Source: Pithys albifrons albifrons (Eukaryota; Chordata; Aves; Passeriformes; Thamnophilidae). Taken from it: a DNA stretch of 64,000 nucleotides. The notes beneath the pieces were generated by a model. The model was given only the letters and a program-made list of their open reading frames with translations, searched no databases and was not told where the DNA came from. Every line of letters begins with the position of its first letter. Positions within the stretch are counted from its first letter, which is position 1. Made by a program: the position numbers and the translations under genes. Below are positions 51,442-64,000 of the stretch, piece by piece. Location: positions 19,953,224 to 20,017,223 of the forward strand of contig NC_092463.1 of assembly GCF_047495875.1 (NCBI RefSeq), in the 5' to 3' direction.

Positions 51442-54400
51442 CAAAGTTTATTTTAAAAAAAAAATTAGAAATTGGAAAAATTAGATCTTGGCCAATGATT
51501 TAATTGTTGGAAAAATTAAGCCCTAGGTGAAATAGTTGGATGAGAAAAAAGCATTTTCCACCATGGTGTATTGAATTTTCCTAAGAAAATGGAAGGGGAA
51601 AGGGAAGAGAAAAAGAAAAGAGAAGACGAAAGGAGAAATAAAGGAGGAAAATAAGGAAGAAGAAAGGAGCCAAAGATTTTGTTTAAGTTTTCATAGAGCA
51701 GCAAACTTACTATAGCTCAAGTACAAAAGATTCTGAATAAAGGAAGGAAACATTCATTAGACAGTACATTTGGTGCCAAAATGAAGCATCAATTCTTAAA
51801 GACAGATGGATTAAAGGGAACTTGTAAAAAACTCCATGAAAATTCTTCATTTCCTGAGGGGACAGGAACGGACAGGCCTATGAAGGCAGTGGGCACTGAA
51901 ATTTCATCTTTAAATCTTCCTCTTTCAAACCTGGGGAAAAAACATTGAATGTGAGAAGCAATAAGGATAAACAAAATAAGCTGTTTCTACTTTAGATTTG
52001 AAGTGAAATATAGACTTCAGCACTTCATATTTCCTTATAGGTTTGGATGTCATTGTCAGCATTGTTAAGATATTCTGTACATCTTCCCTGTAGTTTGCCC
52101 TTATCCTCACCTTGTATAGACTCGGATAAAAACCCTTTCATGGCACTACCAATGGGGTTTTGCAAAGTTCATACTTCCAAACCTCTTTAAGATAAAATTT
52201 TGTGGAGTGTAAGATCTGTCAAAGCCATTAGTGAAGAGAGGCAGAGAGGGTACCTTTGGAAAAGATAGGTCTTTAAGAACACACAGCATTTGTGAGTGTG
52301 TTCAGTTCTTTGTCCAAGATGCTTGATTTTTCAAAGTCTGAGAAAAGCTTCCTTGAGGGATATGAATTTTACATGAGCTACCCTATGTCACTGTATTTTC
52401 TTCTCTGACACTAATATTTATTTTTTTTAGCTCATTAATACTACTTTTGGTGAGTGATTTAATTACTGATATATAGGAGAGATTTGATCTCCTGGATCTT
52501 CAGTATGGCTAATTAAAGGCTCGTTTCTTGAAAGTGTTTGCCAACTTCAGTTCAGCCATGGTCCCTAGTATATCAAAATAGTGATTAGATACAATACATT
52601 CTTCCTAATGTGCTTTCTAATCTTAGCTCAGCTTATGGCAGGAGCAAAGGATATGAAAGATATTGGCCCCACCTGTCTACTGTTCTAGCATTAACTATAA
52701 TTTGCTAAATCAGCTTGGAACAAATACTCCAGCATCTAGTAAATTTTGTTTAACATGTAACAGGCCAACTAAGCACATGATGCATGTGGGTGCAGCTCAT
52801 GTACATCAGCAATTCTTGCTGCTGTAATTTTCCTGAAACTCTGTTCAATAAATTTGAGTTTTCTCTGTCATTCTTTTTTGTATCTCGGATTTTTATTTGT
52901 AGAAGACTCAAAAAATAGCCACTTCTCATCCATATCAGAATGATTTTCAGATTCATCTTTTTTCTGCACTATTTATTTTTGTGACTGTCTTTTTGGATAT
53001 AATTGTGCTATTTTTCCTAGTAAGTGATTAACTGATGTTCCTATATATTGTCAAATCTAAAGAATGAGGTATTTATTCAGTCTATCTCCAGTCCTGATTT
53101 TATGATTCCTCTCTCTGACACTCAGAAGGAAGCCAACTCAGTTTGTAAAAGAGTCTGGGTTTATGAGCATTACATTTTCTTCTACTTTTTACTAATAATA
53201 AAACCCTTAAAGTAACATGCTAAGACTTTAGAAGACAATTTGTGACAGAAATATAACAGAAACTAGATGGAACAGATCTCCACAAGTAATGGGTAATTGT
53301 TTATGTTGCCACCACCTCTCAGCCTGGTATTCAATCTTTCAGTGTTTTATTTTAGTATTGTTCTGGAAGTAGGAGCTTGAACTTCAGTCTTTCTCCTGAG
53401 TAACTGCTCCGAGTCCAATTAATGAATAATTCATGCATTTTCTTTTCTTCTCTCTAGTCTAAATACATGGTAATTACATGAATACAGAACTCAATACATC
53501 AGGGGAAAATGCAAATTCCCTATTTAATGAAATTATATCACATTTAATATTTTCCTGTGAAAATGAAATCAAATCGTCTCATTTTCAGTGAATTTTGACT
53601 CCCTCAGACATGAAATCAATGAAATAATGAACATTTGTATTGCCTTTGACACTTAACCTGTGAAAAGTCAGATGTCTCTGTATTCCATTTGGGGCATTAG
53701 AACCTTCTTATGACCATGAACAAGCTACCACAGCCTTCAAAGCAGCTAAGCTAATGCATCCTTTTCTAACATTACTCCTTTGACTTTCTTTGGAATGCTG
53801 TTACATTAGTCTATTAGCTTTCCTGTTTCCACCTCCCAGATGCTTAATTCTTTCTAGACATGAGGCTAAGGAGTAAGCATCTTAGTCAAGCACACAGATG
53901 ATAGGAATTAAAGAGACCAGAAACTGGGTGCTGTAATAATGTCTGGAAATATTTCATTCTTTTCTGAATCTACTTTTCAAATTCTCTGTGACCTCATTTG
54001 GAGGGAATAGTTCTTCCAAACCTTTCAGGAATAAACTTCAGCAAAGTTTCCTGAACAACCTTTTACGGTGCATATCAGCATCTTATACCAGATCTACTTA
54101 GAAGGACAACATTAAGATAGAAGAGAAACTTGGCACCTTCTACAGGGTACTTACTTGCTTACACATTAAAAGGGCATCTAGCACACATTCAGTTTATCAA
54201 TTTAGAGAAAATTAACAAGGAACACAAACCAGAAAGATGAGTTCCATGTCATGGAACATTAGACATCAGGAATTCTTCAAATAGGGTGATAAAAACCCCC
54301 ATCTGGCATGCACTTTCTAAAATGAGATTATACTTCTTTATAAATTTATTTACTTAATTAATTACAGTCCATTAGGAAAAATACCCATGGCTTATATAGT

Positions 54401-55339
54401 GTTACTGTTATTACTATTCATGCTGCTATGGTGTTATTATTCGTACGACTAGTACTGGTACTATTACTCCTGCTATTACTGGAACTACTATTATCTCTTT
54501 TTCTATGGATTTTATTGTCCAATTTTAATTTTCTGGTTCTTCTTGTTCCTTTTGTTATCTTGTCTACCTTGTCAGAGATTCACTTTTTCCCAAGCTATGA
54601 AGCAATTAGGGTTGCCAAATTTGGTACAGAATTTTTCAGTCTCCAAGAACAGGGAAAGAAGACTTCTAAGAAAGTCTTCTAATAGTAAATCTCAGTCTCT
54701 CATATACACGTTGATTCACACATACATATAAAACTGGAAATGAAAACGACATTCAAAGAATGTTTTAGGTGGCTACAGAAAACAATGAATGAAAGGCAAT
54801 GTTAGTCAAGGGTGAAAGGTACCATATGTCCTCAAAAGCCTTGGCACAATGGGGAACCACCTAAATAGCTTTCTTAACGCACCCTGTTGTGCCTAGGTAT
54901 TGATGGACATATGGTACACTTCACCCTGAACTGTGAATTTCCTGAAACAGCTGTAGTGCTCTTTTAATGTTTTTCTGGATAATGACACATTCACAGCATA
55001 CATTATTTAACCATTCCTCCCTGAGCCCTCAGGGGGGCCATGTACCTTATCAGTCTATAGAAAACAGGATATCAGTGTATCATTTACCTTCTGATTGCAT
55101 AAATATGTCTTATTCATTGACATATTCTGCACAGGCTTAAAGTTGTTGGTGACTGCATCATGAGAAGTCCAACAAGGTATTTCTCTGGTAAGACTGCAAA
55201 CAGACACAAGAGAGACACATATATAGCAGAATTAAGTGTGTGAGTAGGTATTTTCTTTAATAGTGTGTTGTAGTCTGGAATTATAATGTAAATTCCCTCC
55301 CTGCCACTAACTGCCCATGCCATTAGTTAACAAAAGAAG
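51442..55339. other. Unique sequence with a purine tract and a degenerate trinucleotide tract
   Basis: A plus-strand purine-rich GAAA/GGAAA stretch lies at about 51590-51670. A degenerate ATT/ACT/CTG trinucleotide tract lies at about 54402-54498. No gene was recognised. Confidence 0.4.
54402..54498. repeat. Degenerate ATT/ACT trinucleotide tract
   Basis: There is strong three-base periodicity with the words ATT, ACT, CTG and GTT. The frame across it (from 54428) reads as a Leu/Val-rich run that mimics a signal peptide. I treat that as an effect of the repeat. Confidence 0.65.
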
Positions 55340-56150
55340 TAGTTAACTGCTACTGGCTCCTTCTTGATTGTTTGGGTGGGGGTAGACTGTCTCTTTTGGT
55401 TTTGGGGACATTCCATTTTTAGCACGGCTGAATGCAGGAGCTGTGTGTGTGCTGCTGTGGAAGGGAAGCCATTTCTCCTGCTCCTCACTGCGGCTGCTTC
55501 TTTTTAGAGAGTTGGTTCCTTTTTCCTTGTCACGGCTGTTCTCCTGGTTCAGCACTGGGGTCCCGGTCACCGCTCGCACTTCACCGTCACTTGCAGGGTC
55601 ACGGCTGACACCCCACCGTGGCAGCGACCCAGGAGAGAGAACCTACAGCTACTTTCTGGGACACGCTGCAGTTCTCCACTCCCAGCTTTCCTTCTTTGTT
55701 TGGGACAAGGGACTCAGAGGGAGAGACAGAATTCATGTGAATGCTCACCACTCGTCTCTGTCTTGCTGGAGAGGGACTGGGAGCTCACCCTGCAGCTAAC
55801 CGGGGTGTGACACTGACACTGCCCATAAGTATAATTTTCTCCAGGAGGAAACCTGCCTGTATGGGGGTTGTTCTCTTTTGTTTTTTTTTTTTCTTGTGGT
55901 GTTGGGGAAGCAGTTTGCTCTGGTCTGTTTACAGTTATATCTCTACATATATATCTATATATCTATATATATTTACATATATATCTATCTATAGATATAG
56001 ATATATATATCAGTTAAGAACAGTTATCCTTCTTATATCCATTTTCTGATTAAAGTTACTTTTCTTAAATTTGATAAAGAGTGACGTGATTATTGTGGAG
56101 GAATCCCCTCCTCTGCTTGTGGGTAAACATTTTGGGTTTTCCCCTCAAAC
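55340..56150 (+). mobile_element. ERV LTR or LTR-derived element, approximate borders
   Basis: A block clearly richer in G and C and in CpG begins near the CTGCTACTGGCTCC motif. The right part has an LTR 3'-end character: GATTAAAGTTACTTTTCTTAA (poly(A)-signal-like ATTAAA), GTGACGTGATTATTGTGG, then CCCCTCCTCTGCTT and TTTTCCCCTCAAACTAAG. These blocks recur in bird LTRs from general knowledge. A young palindromic AT microsatellite (55936-56010) interrupts it. The left border and any target-site duplication could not be placed. The overlapping frames here (118 and 102 codons) are repeat-derived. Confidence 0.6.
55936..56010. repeat. ATCT/AT microsatellite, partly palindromic
   Basis: TATATCTA-type units run into a near-palindrome centred on CTATAG. 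The tract lies inside the LTR-like element. Confidence 0.85.
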
Positions 56151-59100
56151 TAAGGCCTAGTGGTAGGCTTCATTTCCTTACACTTGTTTTGGCAAGATAA
56201 ATTGAGAAAAGTGTTTGGACATACATAAAAATCCAGACTGACATGATTGAAAGCATATAGGTAATGAGATAAGGTCATATTGGTATATGTATGTTATTTT
56301 TCTATTGGTCTAATTCCTACGTGTAACTCCTCCTGTGATTTGTCATCCTTTGTACACATCACAGCATCATTCAGTTTTTATTTCACTGATGACCTGTAAA
56401 ATATAATTTCTTGATTTTTATGATCAGCTACTGGCAGTGTAAGATCTAATTTATAAATCTGTTTGTGTAAATAGGTTGGTCTATTAAGGAGAGAAATTAC
56501 ATTATCTGTAAGAATCTCTATTGTTATTTAAAAAAAATACAAATTTTCAGATTAAAAAGCTTTCTTATAGCAGAAACTTTATTGAAAGACTTTTCTTACC
56601 ATCCTTTAGGGGAATTACTGACTGATAAAAGAGTTTAGGTTAATAAAGTTTTAAAGACTGTTGTTTGTTTTTTATTGTTACTGCCCTTTCCTTTAGTTAT
56701 CCCTTCATTTGTGTAAAAAGACAGCATATTTTACAGATCATCAGTCTCTTCATCACTTCTGTGGAGCAATGCACTGCACAATCAGAATTTTTGTGTGATA
56801 ATAACAATCAGGAATCTGAGTGTTTTAGAGATATTGGTACTATGGATTTAGCTTTATATTAATGTCATCTTCTCTTTTCTGAAATTTTAGATTACATTTT
56901 CAATCAAAACTGCTAAAAATAAGCAAGAAAAATAACCAGTTTCCTCATCATATATTTTATGGAAGTAGTATAGGCTTCATTGTGTAATCACTGGCTCCTG
57001 TATTACATGTTAGATCATCATGTCATAGAGCTCACACGTGTAGAATCGAACTGCTCCATTATTAAAATAACTATTTCCAGAAGCGCTGTGGTCAATAAAA
57101 ATGTGTATAAACTTGCTACTCAATAGCAAAGAGTCTGGCATAATGAGAACCCCGCCGGTGTCTGAATTTTAGTTTGGATTTTTTTTCCTGCAGGGGACAT
57201 GTTATAGATTTTTATGTGTACCAGTGTTATACACAATGTGCTGCTCTGAAAATTGACGTTTCTGGTTTCTCCAGCTTTTTAAATTAAGATAACTCTGTTT
57301 CTGTCAGGCCTTACTTACACAGATGTTCATTTCTTACTCAGAGAGTACTTCTACCCACCCAAATTTCAAATCAGTCATATTCTGTCAGATGCTGCATTGG
57401 TTCTGTCCCAGCTCTCTACTTTCACGTGAAATTTGCAAAGCGGATCCTCCTCCTTGTTTAATTTTACCTTCATGTTCAGTCTTCCTGATTCTTCTGGTAT
57501 GCTTCAGCATATCCTTGATGCCAGTGGAGTCAAGTTGCAAGGTCCTCCCACTTTTCAGGGGAGGTGCTGCACCGAGGAGGAATAAGTAATGAAGGGAACA
57601 GAATGAAACACAGCAGAGTTTTCCTGAAGCAGAACTGACAGAGCTTGTCTCCCAGAGGAATTCAAATGGGGTAGGCAGGTGGTTGAAAAATTTTCCCTTC
57701 CTTCTCCCAGTTAAGAGCAAAATTTGTGAGAGTACTGAAATTTACTCCTTTGGTATGATAAGAATCCTGAAAAAATAAAGTTTCCTAATCTCAAGGAACA
57801 CAGAAAATACAACCTGTACTCCCACAGGGAGCTGTCTTTGTCAACATTTGTAGTAGAAAGTGAAGAATCAGTGCAAAGATTCTGACAGCTAGCAAGTAGG
57901 TAGATTTCTATGTAACAGGATGTAACAATTAAAAAATAATTGCTTATCTTTCATAATCTTTAAATGATCTGATTTCTATATGCTTATTTCAGAGTTTTAT
58001 AATATTTGTGATTGAAAATACCACTAATAGAAAATCACCTTACAATTATTTCAACAAAAGTAAAAATCACAAGTGTCACTCTGATAAAACTTTTGCTTAG
58101 GATCATTTCAAAATCTTCATGCTGGCAGAGGAGAACATGCCTAATAGGACAAGACACTGAGCTACTTTCTTTAGTTTGGGCATAAAAACCTTGTTTTTAC
58201 AGAGGGGTCTGAATCTCATGGTATTACACTCTAAATCTCATTAGTAACTTAAATTTATACTTATTTCTTATCAGAAATTAACTTGCTTACTTTTAACTCA
58301 ACAAATGCTGGAAAACTAGTTTTAAGCTGAGTTTGTTCAATTTTCAGTATCTTTCAAACGGCTTGGGTTTTATTGTCTGCTTCAATATTCTGTATATAAA
58401 ATCTAAAATCAATATACAAACATGGCAACAAAATCTTAAAATTGAATTCTTCTCCACTTGTCCACAATTTGCCAAATTTCCAGCACAGCACTTCCTAATT
58501 CTATACTCAAACACCAGCTGCCACACATAAACATACTTGATGGAAATGAAAACTACTGGAACTTAGGGGAAAGTAAATGCTGAAATGAAATATTTATGTA
58601 CACAACTTAACTTTTGAGGTTCCTAATGTAGAAAGAATCTCCATTGAAATTTCCCACTGTAATCCAAAGAGCTGACCTAAGAGCTCCATTGCTGCACACA
58701 GGTGCAGAGTAAAACTACTACTAAATTAACTTAAATTGCACCTATCTTAAAATTCTTTTTCAGATTTACATGCTATGTAAAGACCAGACTTGGAGAATAT
58801 TATCAAAAAGTGAGAATTGCTGTAGACCATGTGAAGACCTTTCTTTTTCAGAGGATTTACAGGACGTAGTAATTGTCAAATAGAAATATGACTAATGGAT
58901 TCACAGAGGTCTCACAAGATACTGTTTTTATGGATCCTAAAGCTTTAGACAGTAAAAATTACTAGTCAAAATATTCACAGTTTTGAGAAGAGAGAACACA
59001 AAGACAAATCTGCACCTCATTAACTGGAAAATGTGTTCTCTAGTTACCAGAAACCCACTCCCTCACAGGAAAAGATTGCTTGCTCTTTTGTAACCAGAAA

Positions 59101-62100
59101 GACAATGGAGAGACACATTATTGTCATATAAATCCAAATCTCACTAATGGACAGCATATAGGCCCACAACTCAGTCTGCTTGAGTAAAATTGGGTAGAAA
59201 ATGGTGCAATTCTGTAAAGGTTCACACCTAGATTCACAAACTCTATTTTTTTTATTACCCCATAACCTTCATATATTTTATAGATTAACTCTTGTATACA
59301 TTTTTCCATTGCAAATGGAATATGAACTCTGAGCAAACATGGATTTTAATATTCTAGATTAGTAGTTACAAGCAAATAACACTCTTTGATATTGGCCCAT
59401 GTAAAACCCAGTGTACCATCCAGCTCTTGCAGATACTTGCTCTAGAAATACTTGCAGGTCTAAAATGTATCTGAGACCAGATAAAGCTCAGGTATATTTA
59501 TACATTTTTTGCTGGAAAGAAAATGGTTATTCTATCATAAAACAACTGAAAATTTTTGGCCTTTTTTCACCCCCATTTTGTTGTTAAAATTGGAAAATTT
59601 TAATAAGCTGTTTATTTACTTGGAAATATACACATTTGCACACCTATTATAAAAAATGTTGTCAAAATAACAAAATTATTTGTAAAAGGTAGAGCTAAGC
59701 ATAAAAAAAATGGGGGATCCACAAATTCCTGCTGCCATCTATTGGTGGTAGCTTGGAACTACAGGTTATCATTTGCATAAGAGATTAGCTAATTAAAAGA
59801 CTGATTGGGGACATCCTACTGGTAGAGAGACTTCAAAAGGAGATAGGCTATTACTAGAATCACTTGCAAGACACTAATTCTGCAAGCATGTTTTTCAGTG
59901 CCAGTTGTGGGTATATTTGGAGGTATTGTCTATTTTTCTGAGTCAAGAGTATTTCTATGTCTCAATAAATCACCGTAATAAAGGACCTGGATCTAATAAT
60001 CCCTAATCATGCCAAATAGTACTTTTTGCACTATCAGATTAAGGACTCAGGTGCCTCAAAGCTCTTCACAGAAACACAAACTTTCAGTCCTTTATAGCAC
60101 AACCCAGTGTTTGAGGAACCTGGTGTGGTCACATTGGCAGGGGGGGAATGACTTCTGGCTGGAACTCAGAAGACTGGCTCCTCTAAGCATAAAATGGGTC
60201 AAATTTGACAGTTAGCTGCTTAGGCTAGGCACTGGGATCTATTTGAAATTTGCCTGGACCTGATGCATCCAGGTTAGAGTTACAGAGGAAGAGCTTCTAT
60301 CTGAACCTGGACCTACAGCTTGAAGGCCTCTCTTCAGTATTCAAACTCTGTCACTAGAGTGAATAAGGCTCCTTTCATGGGACAGCCCAAATAATTTACT
60401 CCTAAAGAGAGCAGGAAGATCATGACTATCTCCTGGCTTGGTCAGGCTTGCACTCCCATCTGTCTTCCCAGGAAACTGTTTTTCCCACTGAATGTGCTTT
60501 GTTCTGAGAGCAAAAGGGGAGTGTTCAGCCTTCACCAAAGATGAAAGGCAATAAATCAAGACTGGGAAACTCAAGAGAGGCTATGACTAGGACCCTTGGG
60601 CAATTGGCTACCAGATGAGATGCCTTGTTTGTAGTTTCCTTTTCAAGAGTCTTTCTGCAAGAATCAACACTATCATCAAGGTGGCTAACTTTCCAGTCAA
60701 TGCACAGGTCTCTGCCCTGGGCAAGTGCTCTGACCAGAGGTGTGCTCAGTGCCAAAACCAGTAACAATACTGAGCACTAGCATATGTAAGAAGTAAGTGG
60801 ATTCTGTGACTGCAGGTCTCTGCAGAAGATGATGCTGTCAATGCATGTGAGGTATATGGTGAACAAAATAACCCAGCTCAGGACACTCAGGAACTCCCAT
60901 CCTAATTCTCATAATAAAAGCCTAAGTACTTTCTTGGTAACAGGCCTTAACACCTGACAGAATTCTGAAGACGTTCCCTGTGTTTCAGTATTAAAAGGTA
61001 TGTATATCCAGGCCAGGGTTATTAATTTTTCTCTTCAGGAAGTAATACAGAATTCAGAGCAAATAAATGGTGAAAAAATAACATTTTTGAATAATCACTG
61101 ACACTGCATTCTGGTTATTCCATTTTCATTTTTATTTCTGATTTTCTATTAGTCATCCAATTATACAATACAAATGCTTTTCAAAGCAGAAATATCTGCT
61201 TTGAAATCAGTCACCATAAGTAATAAATAGTTGATTAAAACAATGGATTAATATTCTGTTTCAAAACAAAAACAAAACCAAAAAAAAAAAACAAAAGAAA
61301 ATGAGTAATGCTTCAAATTAAAGAAACAGATCCATTTAGATAGAAGTTATCCAGAATTTGTATATATCTTCTTCCTTGAAATGCAGAAGGCTTTTCCATT
61401 TTTTTTAAACAGGAAAAAAAAAAGAAAAAAAAAGAAAAAAAAAGAGGTTTTGCCTACTTTTTAACCTGGGAGGAGGGATTACAGTATTAATTTGCTGGTG
61501 TAGTGATAGCTTTGTCCTTATTAACATATGCCACTTCTTCATGCTCCTAGATTCTTATAATCAAGGTTCTTACTCTGTGCTCAACCCATTTTCTCTCCTC
61601 TCCCTTTGCGCTTTAGGGAGAACATTTACCCCCCAAAAAGTCAGTGTCCTGAGATAACCAAAGCTCAATAGCCTCTGAAATGAACATGTGTCTGTGTGCT
61701 TAGGTTTTGTGCTTTGCTTGGACACAATAGCATCTCTGGATTTAGAGAGGTAGACAAGGAATACAGGACCATATCATAATCTCTCTGTCTCACTTCAGAC
61801 CTCAGTCCCACTGCTGGGACAAACTGATATCCAAATGGACTTTTTCCCCAACAGGAGTGCTTTAGGGGTGATAAATGGATAAGGTTGGATGTGCAAAAAC
61901 AGGAGCCATAGCCAAAGACTGCTGAGGCAGAATATTGCAATTCCTGGGAGGCTGCTGTCTGCAGAAGCTGCTCTGCCACTTTGGCAAATTTTGCCATCAA
62001 AATCTCATCATGCTTTTGCCCTAGGCAACTTCTTGCTTTGCCTAAGGACATCCCTGGTGCCTAACAGCACACAACCCAGATTTCAAACTGGCGCTGTTCC

Positions 62101-63855
62101 CATTTCTGACACTTCTGTTGCATCCCAGCATCAGCATCACTTTGAAATTGTTCAGAAATTACTAGCAGGAAACATTATAGTGACTGGGTCTCTTCTTGCC
62201 TAAAAAAAACAGGACCTGCAAAAGGTATTAGTCCCATGTCATTTAGAAAAAATGAGTTTTATTCTATCTGATTAATTCATGTTAGCTGAATCTGACTTAA
62301 ACTTCTGCTTACTGTAATCAAGAAGGCATAGCAGGGAAAAAGAGTGACAGTCCTCATAGTTTTTAAGGTGAAAATGTGTTCAATTAAGTAGTATTTACTT
62401 TAGAAAAATGTCACAGATTTCCTCCTACCCTTTTTATTCCTATTTTTTGTGAAGGCAGTTTTTGCAAGGCTGTTTAAAAATGCATATCTTTTTGGCTATA
62501 TTTGTGCAATGTAGCAAGTCAGAAATGCTATGTCTCTGATACCAAAAGAACAAATTTTTGAGCAGAGAAAAATATGTAGAAAGAGCTTGAAACACAATAT
62601 GTTCTCTGTGTTTTTTCCTTTTTTTACCTGCCATTTTCTCTTGTGCCTATTCCTAAAGCAATTTTTAAGTACTTTGCTGTGTTTCAAACATGCAGTTACA
62701 ATCTCCATCATGCAAGTTGTCCAAACAGTCATTTAAAACCAACATTTTTTATGCTTCTGTGACTGAAGGACAGAGAAAATTAGCATTTTTCCCATCCCAT
62801 GGATGATATTGAAAGGGGTGGGGAATTCACCCAACTGTTAAAATCTTATCAGATTCCAACTGAGTTATATTTCTCTCTTTTTGTAATCTCCTTTTAAATT
62901 TTTTTTTTTTTAAATATAGAACTCCTTTGTTCAAGGTCTCTAACTATGACCATGGTTTCTGTACTCATGATTAACAAACAAACTCAACTCTTGCAATGCA
63001 GGAGCTAAGAGTTGTCACTCCTTCGGAATTCTAAAAGGGCTGAAAAAAAATTTTCTTCTTTTTCACATTTCCCGTCTTTTGCTGATAACTGAGAGAAGGC
63101 ACCATCAAATTGTCTTGTAACTTGGGATAAATTCAGAGAGTTACACTGAGAAGATCTTCAAAACAGACATTCATTATTCTGAAAATATTTTATTCTTGGA
63201 GAATTATCTAAAGAAAAAGGTTGGGCCATTTTTTGGAAAAAGTGGCAAAAACTTTATTATTATCACCAAAAAGAAGACTGGTACCATCCTTGTGAAATAA
63301 ATTGGTAATGGTGTTTTCCTTTTTTTTTTTTTTTAAATATAGAATTCATTATTTCAAAGGTAAAGTGCATGTAGAGTAAATTCAATATTCCATACGTTAT
63401 TGGCATCCCTCTGAAGTAAAAGCCACATGGCAAACATAATTTCATTTTGACAAAACATTTGTTCTAGCATTTCCTTTTACTGTCATGGGACTAGTAATGT
63501 AAGCACAGGTACAAGAGGGAGGTTTCTTGAGTGATTTGTTGCCTCATAACTGTGTACTCTGGGATCTTCTGTCTTACAGGGCAACCCTCCACTGTGCACT
63601 GCAAGGAACAGCTGCAACAATGTAGATGTTAAAGTGAGCTTTAACCTGACTCTGTCTGGTATTGAACAAAAAGCGAAATTCTGTTGAAGCACAGGGTTCA
63701 ACAAACACAAAATTTTGAGGCTGAACTGAACGTCCTGCCACAAGAGCTAAGTTGGTGCTTTCAGTTTAACCCTTGCCCTTGTGTGCTGTTTTTTGGTTTG
63801 GTTTTTTTTTAATTGCAATGTCATCACACTGACGTCTCTTTGTTCCTGTTAAAAG
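56151..63855. other. Mostly unique sequence
   Basis: No gene was recognised apart from the low-confidence exon at 57468-57566. The A-rich tracts at about 61261-61304 and 61416-61443 may be decayed retroposon tails. The patches near 60.2-60.8 kb and 61.6-62.2 kb are richer in G and C with several short frames on both strands. They could be old repeat or conserved sequence, and I cannot tell which. Confidence 0.35.
57468..57566 (-). other. Exon-like interval, 99 bases, low confidence
   Basis: On the minus strand an acceptor (ACTTATTCCTCCTCGGTGCAG) precedes 57566 and a donor (CATGAAG then GTAAAA) follows 57468. The interval is phase-symmetric (99 bases), and one frame is open throughout: PPLKSGRTLQLDSTGIKDM, then LKHTRRIRKTEHE. 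The same frame stays open upstream to 57720 and includes a hydrophobic stretch (LCCVSFCSLHYLFLLGAA). That stretch looks like a signal peptide but has no nearby Met. No family is recognised and no partner exon was found. Confidence 0.18.
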
Positions 63856-64000
63856 TCACAGAATCACAGAGTATGCTGTGCTGGGAGGATCCCACAAGAA
63901 TCATCAAGTCCAACTCCTGGTCCTACACAGGACCACCCACAAGAGTTACATCATTTGCCCAAGGGTGTCATCCAAATGCTTCTTGAACCCTGTCAGGCTT
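63856..64000 (-). mobile_element. CR1 LINE 3' end, cut by the window edge
   Basis: From TCACAGAATCACAGAG onward the plus strand matches the reverse complement of the well-known bird CR1 3' region: ATCATCAAGTCCAACTCCTG, CTACACAGGACCACCC and CTTCTTGAACCCTGTCAGG. The element's 3' end, where CR1 copies carry a short tandem tail, is at the left, so the copy lies on the minus strand and continues beyond the window. It is the clearest avian marker in the sequence. Confidence 0.92.

Noticed and set aside
54428..54682. Leu/Val-rich frame resembling a signal peptide or membrane helix
   Set aside because: The hydrophobic part comes from the ATT/ACT trinucleotide tract.

Overview
The window looks like nuclear DNA of a bird, most likely a songbird or another member of Neoaves. 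It is AT-rich, has no compact coding and no prokaryotic gene layout. It carries avian repeats: a CR1 LINE 3' end at the right edge, several ERV long terminal repeats (LTRs) of types common in bird genomes, and a 5S-rRNA-like retroposed piece. I identified these repeats from remembered family features; no database was searched. Most of the 64 kb reads as intergenic or intronic sequence.

Layout. Positions 1-3715 hold a long CTTT array, a short interstitial telomeric tract and unique sequence. Positions 3716-5568 hold the best gene candidate. Two exons on the plus strand join in one frame and encode the C-terminal end of a putative single-pass membrane protein, with an N-glycosylation sequon, a hydrophobic segment, a basic stop-transfer stretch and an acidic tail. 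A solo LTR with a 5-bp target-site duplication sits 23 bp past the splice donor between them. The gene's earlier exons would lie to the left of the window. I do not recognise the protein.

From about 8.4 kb onward the sequence is unique AT-rich DNA broken by LTRs (8386-8884, 38250-38865 and 46639-47363 on the minus strand; about 44547-44770 and 55340-56150 on the plus strand), the 5S-like element (about 18750-18983, minus), and microsatellites or palindromic AT/GT tracts. Isolated exon-like intervals with good splice signals occur at 9132-9221, 10776-10837, 22406-22546, 50038-50116 plus 51095 onward, and 57468-57566. They are single observations and may be chance. They are listed at low confidence.

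I found no CRISPR array, operon, tRNA, complete rRNA, complete retroviral coding region or complete protein-coding gene. Nearly all open reading frames are chance frames or translations of simple repeats. I see no convincing undescribed molecular system. The points most worth checking are the split membrane-protein terminus, the LTR beside its splice donor, and the sequence module shared by the 5S-like element and the LTR at 8.4 kb.
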